DNA of 64,000 nt from Actinoplanes derwentensis (GCF_900104725.1 NZ_LT629758.1:10272001-10336000); one strand, 5' to 3'. Numbered from the stretch's first letter, positions 53,943 to 63,387 are shown. Numbers and translations are program-made. Notes: a model not told the origin generated them from the sequence alone.

Positions 53943-55321
53943 CCGAGTCGGCGAAGCCGCCCCTGGCCTCCGACGCCACCACTGCTCTCGGCACCGCACC
54001 ACTGGGACGGCTGCTCTGGCACACCTGCTCCCAGACGACCCTGTCGGTCGGTGTCTACGGCTTCTACGCCCTGACGAACGCCTGGTTCGTCGCGCACGGG
54101 GTCGGCGCGGACGCGATGGCCGCAGTCAACCTCGCCGCTCCCGTGCTGCTCGTCATGGGCGCGGTATCGACCACGGTGGGCGCGGGCGGTGCGTCTCTCG
54201 TGTCCCGTCGGCTCGGCGCGGGCGATCCAGCCGGCGCCGCGCGGGCCGCCGGTAACGCATTCGCGATCTACTGGCTGATCGCGATTGCCGTGACCGTGTC
54301 CGGGCTCATCGCCCTGGACCCGCTGCTCGGCGTGCTCGGCGCCGGTGCGGGAACCAGCGACTACAGCCGCGACTATCTCGTGGTGCTGCTGTGCGGCACG
54401 CTGACGTACACGGGCTTCTCCAGCCTGGTGCGCGCCGAGGGCCGCCAGCGATACGCCACCGCGCTTTGGGTCGTGGCCGTGGTGGTGCAGATCATCCTCG
54501 ATCCGCTGCTCATCTACGGCTTCGACCTGGGAGTGCGCGGCGCGGCGCTGGGCACCGTCGGAGGCCAGACGGTGTCGGCGCTGATGAGCTTGTGGTTCTT
54601 CTTCGGCCAGTCCACGCGGCCATACCGGGTCGGCGTCCGAGATCTGCTCCCGCGCTTGGCGGTCCTCAGGGAATTGATCGGAATCGGGGCGCCGTCGTTC
54701 CTCGCGGGGCTCGGGGCGACGCTGCTGGTCGTGTTGGTCAACAGAGCCCTTGCGACCGCTACGGTCGCCTTAGCCGCATACGCCGTCTGCGCACGCATCC
54801 AAACCTTCATCACTATGCCGCAGATGGGGATCAGCCAAGGCATACAGCCGATCGTCGGTTACAACGCCGGGCGTGGGCTGTCTGAACGCGTGCTCCGCGT
54901 CCGTACCCTTGCCCTGCGGGCGACCCTGGGCTACGGCGTGTTGGCCAGCGCCGTCTTGATCCTTCTCGCGGACCCTCTCACCCGGATCTTCGTCGAGGAG
55001 CCAGAAGTCGCCCTCGAGTCCGCGCAAGTGCTGCGGATCCTGGCAGTGGGGATAGCGGTGGCTGGCGTCGTCCCCCTGACATCAGCCTACTTCCAGTCGC
55101 TCGGCCATCTCCGGCCTGCATACGTGATCTCCGTGGGCACACTGCTGATCATTAAGCTGCCCCTTGTGCTTGCCCTCGCCGTCCTGGGCGAGGTGGGTGT
55201 CTGGTTCAGCCTCGCAGCGGGCGAGCTCTTGTCGGCCTGCGTCGCGTTGCTGGCGATCTCTCGTCTCTATACGGTAACCGGGAGATCCGAAACCAGTACA
55301 ATCCGACCACCTCGGTCCTAA
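53939..55321 (+). CDS. MATE-family efflux transporter
   Basis: 460 residues with about twelve hydrophobic segments in two related halves, characteristic of MATE exporters (for example GGASLVSRRLGAGDPAGAAR in the first half and VGYNAGRGLSERVLR in the second). MATE proteins export cationic or amphipathic compounds using Na or H gradients. It begins with GTG 53939 inside the stop of the phosphotransferase gene. The pair is probably the export and resistance module of the cluster. A terminator follows after a few bases. Confidence 0.88.
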   Translation: MTESAKPPLASDATTALGTAPLGRLLWHTCSQTTLSVGVYGFYALTNAWFVAHGVGADAMAAVNLAAPVLLVMGAVSTTVGAGGASLVSRRLGAGDPAGAARAAGNAFAIYWLIAIAVTVSGLIALDPLLGVLGAGAGTSDYSRDYLVVLLCGTLTYTGFSSLVRAEGRQRYATALWVVAVVVQIILDPLLIYGFDLGVRGAALGTVGGQTVSALMSLWFFFGQSTRPYRVGVRDLLPRLAVLRELIGIGAPSFLAGLGATLLVVLVNRALATATVALAAYAVCARIQTFITMPQMGISQGIQPIVGYNAGRGLSERVLRVRTLALRATLGYGVLASAVLILLADPLTRIFVEEPEVALESAQVLRILAVGIAVAGVVPLTSAYFQSLGHLRPAYVISVGTLLIIKLPLVLALAVLGEVGVWFSLAAGELLSACVALLAISRLYTVTGRSETSTIRPPRS

Positions 55322-55324
55322 AGG

Positions 55325-55359
55325 CGGCGGCGACCACGAGCAGCTCGCGGTCGCCGCCG
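55325..55359. terminator. Bidirectional terminator between MATE and LacI genes
   Basis: An 11-bp GC-rich stem, CGGCGGCGACC (325-335) pairing with GGTCGCCGCCG (349-359), with a 13-nt loop, between convergent genes (stops at 55321 and 55380). A CCCCCCCG run follows on the plus strand rather than a T run, so it works as a hairpin in either direction at best. Confidence 0.6.
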
Positions 55360-55379
55360 GGAGCGTCGGTGCCCCCCCG

Positions 55380-56513
55380 TCAGCCCGCCGATGCGGATGG
55401 TGGCGAACCACTCGTTGCGGTACCACAGGCGCGGCTAACAGCGGTGCTGCCTCGGACGACGAGCTGGGCGGGCACGAGAGTCTGTGTCCGCCGGGAACCT
55501 TCGCCGCGGATCTGGTGCAGAATCTCCTGCAAACAGAGGCGGCCCACCTCGGCGAAGTCCTGGCGGACGGTGGTGAGCGAGGGAATGAAGGAGGTGGCTT
55601 CCGGGATGTCGTCAAAGCCGACGACGCTGATCTGCTCCGGCACATCCTTGCCTCGCTCTTGAAAAGCTTTCAGCAGACCGAGAGCCGTCTGGTCGTTGGC
55701 GGCGAGCACAGCGGTGCAGCCCGGCCGGTCGGCCAGATCGAGGCCGGCGACATACCCCGATCGAGCCGACCAGTCCCCGTGCAACAGCGGAGGTATCGTC
55801 TGACCCGCTGCCTCCAACTCGCTGCGCCATGCCACCGCCCGTCGGATGGCGGCGGCCGATTGCTCAGGCCCGCTGACGTGCCACACCGTCCGGTGCCCCA
55901 ACTTCAGCAGATGGCGGACGGCCAGGCGGACGCCCTCCGCATGGTCGCTATCCACCGTGCTGTAGCGATGGGAGATGTCGGAGTCGACCACGACGACATG
56001 GGGCAAGGTGGGCGGTAACGCCATCCCCACCTCGTCGAGCAGCTGAGCCTTCATCAGGATGATGATCCCGTCAACCGCCAGCTCGTCGAAGCGAGTGAAG
56101 GCGCCGATAAAGCCGCTGCGGGTGGGTGCCTGCACCGGGATCAAGGTGATCGCATAGCCTGCGAGCACGGCCTGAGCGGCGATTGATTCAAGAATGCGGC
56201 CGCTGCCGGTGTCGGCAAGGCTGCCCAGCATCACGCCGAGGGTTTTGAACTCGCCGTGTTTGAGAGCCCGCGCAGCACCGTTAGGTCGATAACCCAGCTC
56301 TTTCATGGCGGCGAGCACCTGTCGCCGGGTGCTGCCGTCGACGCCGCTATAGCCAGTGGAGACGCGAGAAACGGTCTGTGTGGAGACTCCAGCGAGCCGG
56401 GCAACGTCTGCCATCGACACCCGGCGCCGCCGCGGCGGATCGATCTGCGGCACTGGTTGAACCCCTCTGTCGAACCGGCCCGCCCGGGGCGACCCGTCAC
56501 GTCGAAGATCCAT
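55380..56513 (-). CDS. LacI-family transcriptional regulator
   Basis: 377 residues from ATG 56513 (ATG 56414 is a shorter alternative directly at the HTH). The HTH reads MADVARLAGVSTQTVSRVST and is followed by the hinge helix region (LGYRPNGAARALKHG). The periplasmic-binding-like sensor domain has VVVVDSDISHRYSTVDSDHA, VLAANDQTALGLLKAF and VVGFDDIPEATSFIPSLTTV, all family hallmarks. LacI proteins usually bind a sugar and repress neighbouring genes. It is divergent from the transketolase gene, the probable target, and may couple carbon or pentose supply to the cluster. Confidence 0.9.
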   Translation of the reverse strand: MDLRRDGSPRAGRFDRGVQPVPQIDPPRRRRVSMADVARLAGVSTQTVSRVSTGYSGVDGSTRRQVLAAMKELGYRPNGAARALKHGEFKTLGVMLGSLADTGSGRILESIAAQAVLAGYAITLIPVQAPTRSGFIGAFTRFDELAVDGIIILMKAQLLDEVGMALPPTLPHVVVVDSDISHRYSTVDSDHAEGVRLAVRHLLKLGHRTVWHVSGPEQSAAAIRRAVAWRSELEAAGQTIPPLLHGDWSARSGYVAGLDLADRPGCTAVLAANDQTALGLLKAFQERGKDVPEQISVVGFDDIPEATSFIPSLTTVRQDFAEVGRLCLQEILHQIRGEGSRRTQTLVPAQLVVRGSTAVSRACGTATSGSPPSASAG

Positions 56514-56796
56514 GTTAGACACAGGGCCGGGCGCCTCCCAAGTTACTAGGGGTCTTCTGACGTTCTCGTGGGTCGGTTCTCGTGATCGTCCGGGTGGCGA
56601 CGGGCAGAGGCCGCCGCGGCGGAGCATGGCCATGGCGGCCACGATGATGCAGCGATGGCCAACCGGCCCGTCACGCTCTGGTACGGTGGAGATCGTTGTC
56701 GATGTCTCATGTTCAGGCTTGTACCTCCTCGATCGGCTCGACGGCCCCCCTTGTGCGGAGGCTGTCGCCAGCGATCGCCGAAGGGAGAACCACCCC
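56514..56796. promoter_or_regulatory. Divergent region, LacI regulator and transketolase
   Basis: 283 bp, no gene. The transketolase ribosome-binding site GGGAG is at 56783-56787. An operator for the LacI protein is expected here, but I did not find a clean palindrome; GAGATCGTTGTCGATGTCTC near 56690 is only partly symmetric. Confidence 0.45.
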
Positions 56797-58854
56797 TTGA
56801 GCGCTACGCACGCCTTCCCCTGGTCCGACCTTGACGAGAAGGCCGTGGCGGTCAGCAGGGCCCTCACCATCGACGCCGTCGAGCACGCCGGCGGCGGACA
56901 CCCCGGGACGGCGATGGCGCTCGCGCCGGCGGCATACCTGCTCTTCCAGCGTTTTCTCAGGCACGATCCCGGTGACCCGGACTGGGAGGGCAGGGACCGG
57001 TTCGTGCTTTCCTGCGGTCATGCGAGCCTGGCCCTGTACGTGCAGCTCTACCTGTCCGGATACGGAATCACGATCGAGGACCTCGCACGCTTGCGGCAGT
57101 GGGACTCGGCGGTGCCCTCCCATCCGGAGCGTGGCCGCACGGCCGGGGTCGAGATGACGACCGGCCCCCTCGGCCAGGGATTCGCCACCTCCGTCGGTAT
57201 GGCGATGGCCGCCCGGAAACGGCGCGGCCTGTTCGACCCGGAGGCGCCGGCCGGTACCTCGGTGTTCGACCACACGGTGTGGGTTTTCGCCTCCGACGGC
57301 GACATGCACGAGGGCGTCACGAGCGAGGCGTCCTCGCTCGCCGGCCACCAGCGGCTGGGCAATCTCGTCGTACTCTACGACGACAACCGCATCTCGACCG
57401 AAGGCGACACGGCCCTCGCCTTCAGCGAAGACGTCGCCGCGCGCTACGAGTCGTACGGCTGGCACGTGCAGTGCGTCGCCGACATCAACGACATCCCCGC
57501 CCTCGCCATGGCGATGCAGGCGGCGCGTGACGAAGCCGGGCGCCCGTCGCTCATCGTCGCGCGATCGGTGATCGGCTGGCCCGCGCCGGGCGTACAGGGA
57601 ACCGCCGCATCGCACGGCGGCCCGCTGGGACCCGGCGAGGTGGCCGCCACCAAGCGCCGGCTCGGGCTCGCCGAGGACAGGACCTTCGACGTGCCCGGCG
57701 CCGTGCTCGCTCACGCCCGCCGGGTCAAGGAGCGTGGCTTCCGGTCGCGTACCGACTGGAACGCCCGCTTCGACAAGTGGCGCGCCGAGTTGCCGGAAGC
57801 CGCGGCGCAATGGGACCGTGTCTCGGCGGGGCTACTGCCCCGGGACTGGACGGCCGGGTTGCCGGCGTTCGCCGCGGGCACCGAGGTCTCGACCCGCCGC
57901 TCCTCCGGCGAGGTGCTCAACGCGCTTGCCGGTGTCCTGCCCGAGCTGTGGGGCGGCTCGGCCGATCTCGGCGAGAACAACTGCACCACCATCCGGGGGG
58001 CCGACAGCTTCCTGCCCGAAGCGTTGAGCGGCTCGCCGTACGGCCGCAATCTGCATTTCGGCGTGCGCGAGCACGCCATGGGCGCGATCCTCAACGGATT
58101 CGCGCTCTACGGATTCCGGGCCTACGGCGGGACCTTCCTGGCCTTCTCCGACTACATGCGCCCGCCGGTCCGGCTTGCGGCGCTGATGGAACTGCCGGTG
58201 ACCTACGTGTGGACCCACGACTCGATCGGCATCGGCGAGGACGGCCCGACGCACCAGCCGGTCGAGCACCTCGCGGCGCTGCGGGCGATCCCGGGTCTGG
58301 ACGTCGTCCGGCCCGCCGACGCGAACGAGACCGTGGTCGCCTGGCGTACGGTTCTCGAGCGTTCCCGGCGGCCGGCCGGTATGGTGCTGTCCCGGCAGAA
58401 CCTTCCCGTCCTCGACCGTTCACGGTTCGCGTCGGCTGAGGGCGTGGCCAACGGCGGCTACGTCCTGCTCGACGCGGCCGACGGCAACCCCCACGTCATT
58501 CTGGTCGCCACCGGGTCAGAGGTGCAGCTGGCGGTAGCGGCGGCCGAGAGGCTCGCCGCCGCGGACATCTCGGTCCGTGTGGTGTCGATGCCATGTGTCG
58601 AGTGGTTCCGGGAGCAGGACGAGACGTACCGCCACTCCGTCCTGCCACCGAGCGTCCGGGCCCGGGTGTCCGTCGAAGCCGGTGCCGCCCTGGGCTGGCA
58701 CGAGTTCGTCGGCGGGGACGGCGAGATCATCAGCGTCGATCGGTACGGTGCCAGCGCTCCTTACCGCTTGTTGTTCGAGCACTTCGGCATCACGGTGGAC
58801 CGCGTGGTGAGCGCGGCACACGTCAGCCTCACCAAGGCCGGCCGCGGCCGGTGA
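56797..58854 (+). CDS. Transketolase
   Basis: 685 residues from TTG 56797, chosen for GGGAG at 56783 and because it gives the family length. Longer frames upstream start in non-coding sequence. Thiamine-diphosphate enzyme: AGGGHPGTAMALAPAAYLLF at the N-terminus, the TPP-binding GDMHEGVTSEASSLAG with YDDN, the second-domain Glu in FGVREHAMGAILNGF, and TYVWTHDSIGIGEDGPTHQP. It transfers two-carbon units between sugar phosphates. As it sits in a biosynthetic cluster and behind a LacI regulator, it is more likely a second, dedicated copy supplying pentose, erythrose or other sugar phosphate than the housekeeping enzyme. Confidence 0.92.
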   Translation: MSATHAFPWSDLDEKAVAVSRALTIDAVEHAGGGHPGTAMALAPAAYLLFQRFLRHDPGDPDWEGRDRFVLSCGHASLALYVQLYLSGYGITIEDLARLRQWDSAVPSHPERGRTAGVEMTTGPLGQGFATSVGMAMAARKRRGLFDPEAPAGTSVFDHTVWVFASDGDMHEGVTSEASSLAGHQRLGNLVVLYDDNRISTEGDTALAFSEDVAARYESYGWHVQCVADINDIPALAMAMQAARDEAGRPSLIVARSVIGWPAPGVQGTAASHGGPLGPGEVAATKRRLGLAEDRTFDVPGAVLAHARRVKERGFRSRTDWNARFDKWRAELPEAAAQWDRVSAGLLPRDWTAGLPAFAAGTEVSTRRSSGEVLNALAGVLPELWGGSADLGENNCTTIRGADSFLPEALSGSPYGRNLHFGVREHAMGAILNGFALYGFRAYGGTFLAFSDYMRPPVRLAALMELPVTYVWTHDSIGIGEDGPTHQPVEHLAALRAIPGLDVVRPADANETVVAWRTVLERSRRPAGMVLSRQNLPVLDRSRFASAEGVANGGYVLLDAADGNPHVILVATGSEVQLAVAAAERLAAADISVRVVSMPCVEWFREQDETYRHSVLPPSVRARVSVEAGAALGWHEFVGGDGEIISVDRYGASAPYRLLFEHFGITVDRVVSAAHVSLTKAGRGR

Positions 58855-59063
58855 CGGGCACAACTCAGGCGGGGGACGCGGTGCTGGGCCGACGCGTCAC
58901 CGCCTCAGCGGCGGAATCTCGCCCGATCTCGGTTGCCGGACCTTCCGAACTCGATCTAGTGTGTCGCGAATCCTGTCTAGAGAGTGGGTGCATTTGATGC
59001 CGCTGCGTAGCGATTCCTTGACGACCTTCGCGTTCGCAACGACCTCAGACAGGACACTTCGGC

Positions 59064-59804
59064 ATGGACCTTCCTCGTCACCACGTCATCCGCGAGGGTG
59101 ACCTTCGCATTCTCAACCCGTTCTCGCCCGCGAACCTGGCGACCCTCGGGCAAGCTATCAAGCTGCGGGCCGGCGATCGCCTCGTCGACCTGTGCTGCGG
59201 CAAGGGTGAACTGCTCCGCAGCTGGCACTTGGCGCATGGCATCCGGGGCATCGGCGTGGACATCAGCACCGCGTTCGTAGCGGAGGCGCGGGAGTATTCC
59301 GCCGGCCTTCCGGTGGAGTTCGTCCACGGCGACGCGGCCGGTTTCGTCGCGCCGGAACCGGCTGACGTGGCCGCCTGCCTCGGCGCCACCTGGATCGGCG
59401 GCGGTGTCGCCGGCACCATCGAGATCCTGGAGCGCAGCTTGCGTCCCGGCGGCATGCTGCTGATCGGCGAGCCGTACTGGCGGCTGGACCCGCCCGACCA
59501 GCAGACCGTGGAGGCGTGCCACGCGCAGACCCGCGATGACTTCCGGTCGCTGCCGGAGCTGGTCGCCCACTTCGGTGACGACCTCGGCTGGGATCTGGTC
59601 GAGATGGTGCTGGCCAGTCAGGACTCCTGGGATCGATATGCGGCCGCGCATTGGCTGAACATCCGGACCTGGTTGGACGCCAACCCGGACGATAAGCTGG
59701 CCCCGCGGCTACGCGCCGAGCTGGATACCGATCCGGTACGGCACGTGCGCTATCGGCGCGAGTATCTCGGCTGGGGCGTCTTCGCCCTGCGTAAACGCGG
59801 ATAG
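59064..59804 (+). CDS. SAM-dependent methyltransferase
   Basis: 246 residues. Motif I is VDLCCGKGELL (41-51), followed by GIGVDIST (motif II) and the post-motif LRPGGMLLIGEPYW, all class I methyltransferase features. The C-terminal part contains RYAAAHWLNIRTWLDANPDD, similar to uncharacterised actinomycete methyltransferases. It probably methylates the product or a sugar of this cluster. It lies downstream of transketolase on the same strand with a 209-bp gap, so it likely has its own promoter or is read from the transketolase one. Confidence 0.82.
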   Translation: MDLPRHHVIREGDLRILNPFSPANLATLGQAIKLRAGDRLVDLCCGKGELLRSWHLAHGIRGIGVDISTAFVAEAREYSAGLPVEFVHGDAAGFVAPEPADVAACLGATWIGGGVAGTIEILERSLRPGGMLLIGEPYWRLDPPDQQTVEACHAQTRDDFRSLPELVAHFGDDLGWDLVEMVLASQDSWDRYAAAHWLNIRTWLDANPDDKLAPRLRAELDTDPVRHVRYRREYLGWGVFALRKRG

Positions 59805-59844
59805 CCCGAGGACAGCTCCGCATCGGACAGGTCATCGTCGATGG

Positions 59845-59901
59845 ATCTCCCGCCGCTTCGCACCGCTGGCTCGTGGCCGGCGCGGGCTGGCGGCGGGAGA
59901 T
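59845..59901. terminator. Hairpin between convergent methyltransferase and HAD genes
   Basis: ATCTCCCGCCGC (59845-59856) pairs over 12 bp with GCGGCGGGAGAT (59890-59901). The loop is 33 nt. The position between the stop at 59804 (plus) and the stop at 59914 (minus) suits a shared terminator, although a U run is lacking. Confidence 0.5.
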
Positions 59902-59913
59902 ACCACCGATCGA

Positions 59914-60606
59914 TCACCCAGTCGCGTCGCGGGAACGCAGCAGATCGGCGAGTTGCTCCAGGTTCGTTAGCGGGATGTCGGCGTCGATTCCCCGCAGGCC
60001 CGCGGTGCGCATTCCCGCTGCCCGTCCCGCGGCCAGACCGGCCGGCGAGTCCTCGACCACCAGACAGGCAGAACTCGGAACGCCGAGTCGGCCGGCTGCC
60101 GCCAGGTAGCCCTCCGGGTCGGGTTTACCGGCGATGACGTCATCCGCGGTGATGAGAAGTGGCGCCGCGATGCCGGCCGCGCCGAGACGCGCCGCCGCCA
60201 GCGTGGCATCCGCGTTGGTCACCACCGCCCACGGCAGGTCGAGACGCCTCAGGGTGGAGAGCAGTCGATGGGCGCCGCTCAGGGCGGAGACATCGGAGAG
60301 ATCGTCGTACTGCAGCGCCCACTGCCGCCGCACCGACCTGATCACCTCCGTCTCGTCGAGGCCGGGCAGCAGGGCACGGACCACGTCGCTGGTCGGAGTT
60401 CCGTGCGAGATCGCCAGCGCGGCCGCCGGTACGACACGGTGCTCGATCGCCCAGGCCGTCCACGCCTGCGCGATCGCCTTGTCCGAATCGACAAGCGTCC
60501 CGTCCATGTCCAGCAGGACCGCCGCGATGGAGCTCAGATCCCATCTCACGTCGACCGGCTCCCGGGAAGGAGATCCTGCCGGCGGAGGCAGGGACCCGGC
60601 GTTCAT
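59914..60606 (-). CDS. HAD-superfamily phosphatase
   Basis: 230 residues from ATG 60606, which overlaps the stop of the glycosyltransferase gene (ATGA). Motif I LLDMDGTLVDSD has nucleophile D33 and D35. Thr/Ser and Lys motifs (VVTNADATL and VIAGKPDPEGYL) and the acidic motif VVEDSPAGLAAG follow, as in beta-phosphoglucomutase-like and sugar phosphatases. It probably removes phosphate from a sugar or polyol phosphate made in this pathway. It is the last gene of the minus-strand operon beginning beyond the right edge. Confidence 0.88.
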   Translation of the reverse strand: MNAGSLPPPAGSPSREPVDVRWDLSSIAAVLLDMDGTLVDSDKAIAQAWTAWAIEHRVVPAAALAISHGTPTSDVVRALLPGLDETEVIRSVRRQWALQYDDLSDVSALSGAHRLLSTLRRLDLPWAVVTNADATLAAARLGAAGIAAPLLITADDVIAGKPDPEGYLAAAGRLGVPSSACLVVEDSPAGLAAGRAAGMRTAGLRGIDADIPLTNLEQLADLLRSRDATG

Positions 60607-61604
60607 CGGCTCTCCTTGGCGAGGGTCACGCTCGGGGGCGGGTCCACCAGTTGCCGGGCGCGCTCCAGGTCTCCGCCGTGGAGGAGGTGCATCAGCCGCC
60701 GGTCCTCGGCGGGCAGTGCGGCGATGAGGTCCGGCGGCACCCGCGCGACGAAGGAACGGGCGAGGGACAACACCTCGCCGAGTGCGGTCTCGTCGTGCAG
60801 GTGCAGCGCGCGGATCGCGTCCTGGATGTCGTTGTGGCACATGTCCTCGACGTACGCGGGGACGAGGTCGCGCGCCTGCGCGGTGATGACGTCGAAGGTG
60901 TCGACCACCATGCGCATACAGGCGGCCAGGTTCGCGGGATCGTCGCGGCGCTGGGTGATCGACGGTGCCCCGGCCTCGCGGATGCGCCAGAGATAGACGA
61001 CCTCGGGCAGCACGTCGACGGCCGTGGCCTCGATGTGGGCCCGGATCATCACCGGTGCGTCCTCGTACGCGGGGAGGGAGAACGTCAGCTTCCTCGCGTC
61101 CCAGAACGAGCGGCGGAAGACCTTGTTCCACACCATGCGGTCCCGCACCAGCGCGGTGTGCCGCCGGATGTGGGTGCGGCGTCGGGCGCGGGAGAAGGTG
61201 TCCTCATAGCCGGGATGCGGGCGGACCCCGCCGCTGTCGAGGCGGCGGACGTCACCGCTCACCATGTCGGAACCCGTCTCCTCCAGTGAGCCGACGAGCG
61301 CGGCGTAGGCGCCCTCCGGCACCACGTCGTCGCCGTCGCAGAAGGCCAGGTAGGTGCCGTTCGCCGCGCGGACCCCGGTGTTGCGGGCAGCGCTCAGCCC
61401 GGTGTTGGGCTGCTCGACGATACGGATCCGCGGGTCCTTGCGGGTCCACGCCCGCGCGATGTCGCCGCCGGTGTCGACCGACCCGTCATCGACGACGACG
61501 ATCTCGAGATCGGTCAGGGTCTGGCCGGTCAGCGACGTCAGGCAGGCGTGCAGGTAACGCTCGACGTCGAAGATCGGAACGACGATGCTCAGCAATGGCG
61601 GCAC
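60603..61604 (-). CDS. Family 2 glycosyltransferase
   Basis: 333 residues if translation starts at GTG 61604 (VPPLLSIVVPIFDVERYLHA), the natural GT2 start; the frame stays open upstream. The donor-binding motif LEIVVVDDGSVDTGGDIARAW and the metal-binding FCDGDD are intact. A C-terminal region with RDDPANLAACMRMVVDTFDV is like actinomycete GT2 enzymes of unknown acceptor. It adds a sugar from a nucleotide donor to the product. It overlaps the HAD gene at one end and follows the cupin gene by 31 bp at the other. The broken paralogue at 44998-45194 shows that the cluster once had two. Confidence 0.85.
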   Translation of the reverse strand: MPPLLSIVVPIFDVERYLHACLTSLTGQTLTDLEIVVVDDGSVDTGGDIARAWTRKDPRIRIVEQPNTGLSAARNTGVRAANGTYLAFCDGDDVVPEGAYAALVGSLEETGSDMVSGDVRRLDSGGVRPHPGYEDTFSRARRRTHIRRHTALVRDRMVWNKVFRRSFWDARKLTFSLPAYEDAPVMIRAHIEATAVDVLPEVVYLWRIREAGAPSITQRRDDPANLAACMRMVVDTFDVITAQARDLVPAYVEDMCHNDIQDAIRALHLHDETALGEVLSLARSFVARVPPDLIAALPAEDRRLMHLLHGGDLERARQLVDPPPSVTLAKESR

Positions 61605-61635
61605 GGCGCCCCCGTCTCTCCCATGGCGAGGGCGC

Positions 61636-62004
61636 TCACCGGCAGGTCGTGTAGTCGCCGGCGAGCCGCTCGATGTCGTCCTCGTCGAACAGCCCGAATG
61701 CCATCTCCAGGAGCCGGCCGGGCTCGGCGCCGGCGTTGCCGACACGGTGCGCGGTGCCCCGGGGGATCCAAACTCGCTCGCCGGGGGCCGCAGCCCACGC
61801 CCGGTCGCCGACTTCGACGTTCATCGGGCCGTCGAGGATCGTCCACCACTCGTCGCGCTTCTCGTGGCGGTGCAGGCTCACCTGGCCGCCGGGATCCACG
61901 GTGATGATCTTGACGGTGAGTTCGGTGTTGAGCGCCAGGATCTCCTGCCGCCCGTACGGCCTGTCGTACAGGCGTACCGCAGGTTCGGTCCGACTGTCGT
62001 TCAC
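61636..62004 (-). CDS. Cupin, mannose-6-phosphate isomerase type II-like
   Basis: 122 residues, one cupin domain. Metal-binding residues H45 and H47 (SLHRHEKRDEWW), E52 and H86 (GTAHRVGN) are all present, and the sequence order matches the C-terminal isomerase domain of mannose-6-phosphate isomerase/GDP-mannose pyrophosphorylase proteins. It may isomerise a hexose or ketose phosphate in sugar building, or bind a ligand only. It is between the condensation-like enzyme and the GT2 gene in a closely spaced operon. Confidence 0.82.
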   Translation of the reverse strand: MNDSRTEPAVRLYDRPYGRQEILALNTELTVKIITVDPGGQVSLHRHEKRDEWWTILDGPMNVEVGDRAWAAAPGERVWIPRGTAHRVGNAGAEPGRLLEMAFGLFDEDDIERLAGDYTTCR

Positions 62005-62064
62005 GCCATCGCCTCCGTTGTCCGTTCTGTGCGAGAAACAGGTGTCACTACGCCGCGCCGCCGT

Positions 62065-63387
62065 TCAGGAGCCCGCCGCGGCTTCCACCAGCAGGTCCTG
62101 CAGGGACGCGAGGACCGCCGCGGCCTGGTCCGGCGGGACGCGGTCGTCGTCGCACACGATGTCGACGACACAGGTACGCCCGCCGTCGTGCAGGTTGGCG
62201 AACAGGGTTGCGTCGCTGCGGTCCCGCCGTGCCACGACCCGGATCGGCTCGGTCCTTTCACGCAGATTGCTCAGTTCACCGGCTCGGTCCTCCAGACCGT
62301 CCCACGTCCCACGCTGCATTCGGACGTCGTTGAAGTAGTACGTGAAGTCGGCGGACTCGCCCCGCGCCGCCAGCGAGGTGAGCGTCCGCCGCCAGGCGAG
62401 GCTGTCGTAGCGGGCGTGGCGGTAGGCCAGGACGGCGCGCAGGTGGACCGCCTTGAGGTAGGCGGGGAAGTCGATCCTGTCATCCTCACGAGGAAGCCGG
62501 AGCAGCCCGTTGCCGAGGGTCTGCCCGGCGAAGTCGCCCAACTGCCGCTGCCACCGGTTGTTGCACACCATGAGCATGCTGCCGAGCCCCGGATCGACGT
62601 CGCGGGTGATCACCTGGCTCAGCCCGGCCAGCACGACACTCGTCGTGCTGACGTTAAGCCTTCGCGCGAGGACCTGCGCGGCGATCGCGACCGCATCCGA
62701 ACGCAGGGCGGTCACGGAGTACGAGCCAGGTGTCGTCGGCATGAGACCCCGCCCGGGCGGCAGGCTGCGGGCGGCGGCGACCCAGCGCCCGATGACGGCG
62801 TCGCTCCTGCGGACGCCAGCCTCGGAGGACTCGTACCGCAGCAGTTCTCCGGTCGAGAGGCCGGGAGCGGACGGCTCGCACCCCTCCAGGGCGGCTGTCA
62901 CATGCCGTTTGACGATCTCGAACGACGCGCCGTCGAACGGCAGGTGGGACAGGACCAGTGAGGCGTGGGTGACCCGGCCGCCGCGATGGAGGAGCCCGAC
63001 ACGGATCGGCGGCTCGCGCAGGTCGAAGGGGCCTGTGCTCAGCGCGGCCGCGTCCACTGTGTAAGGGTCCACGGGGCCGGGCGGCAACTCGCTCACCGGC
63101 ACCGCGAGGCGGACCTCGGTGTGGAAGGACTCCTGGGCCCGGGACGCGTCGAACACCAGGCGGAATGCGTCGAACCGGTTCAGGCAGCGGTCCAGCAGGG
63201 AGACGGCCTCGCCGACGCCGGGCGACCGGTTCAGCGGAAAGGTCTCGTACAGATTGAACCTGCTCGCCTCCGGGCCGAGCGCGAGGATGCTCTCCCACAT
63301 GTTGCCCTGCCCCCAGGAGAGCGGGAAGGGCCCGGTCCCGGCACCGTGCAGACGCACCTCGGCAAGGTCACGGGTGGCGGCGCTCAT
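62065..63387 (-). CDS. Stand-alone condensation-domain-like enzyme 2
   Basis: 440 residues from ATG 63387 (MSAATRDLAEVRLHGAG), overlapping the stop of the aminotransferase gene (ATGA). Same architecture as 45226-46569: PLSWGQGNMWESILALG, SHLPFDG at 147-153 with the first His again replaced by Ser, MPTTPGSYSVTALRSD and CNNRWQRQLGDFAGQTLGN. The two proteins are clearly homologous but not near-identical, so they probably act on two amines or two acyl donors. There is no attached adenylation or carrier domain. They may use the ACP encoded at 50064. Confidence 0.75.
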   Translation of the reverse strand: MSAATRDLAEVRLHGAGTGPFPLSWGQGNMWESILALGPEASRFNLYETFPLNRSPGVGEAVSLLDRCLNRFDAFRLVFDASRAQESFHTEVRLAVPVSELPPGPVDPYTVDAAALSTGPFDLREPPIRVGLLHRGGRVTHASLVLSHLPFDGASFEIVKRHVTAALEGCEPSAPGLSTGELLRYESSEAGVRRSDAVIGRWVAAARSLPPGRGLMPTTPGSYSVTALRSDAVAIAAQVLARRLNVSTTSVVLAGLSQVITRDVDPGLGSMLMVCNNRWQRQLGDFAGQTLGNGLLRLPREDDRIDFPAYLKAVHLRAVLAYRHARYDSLAWRRTLTSLAARGESADFTYYFNDVRMQRGTWDGLEDRAGELSNLRERTEPIRVVARRDRSDATLFANLHDGGRTCVVDIVCDDDRVPPDQAAAVLASLQDLLVEAAAGS

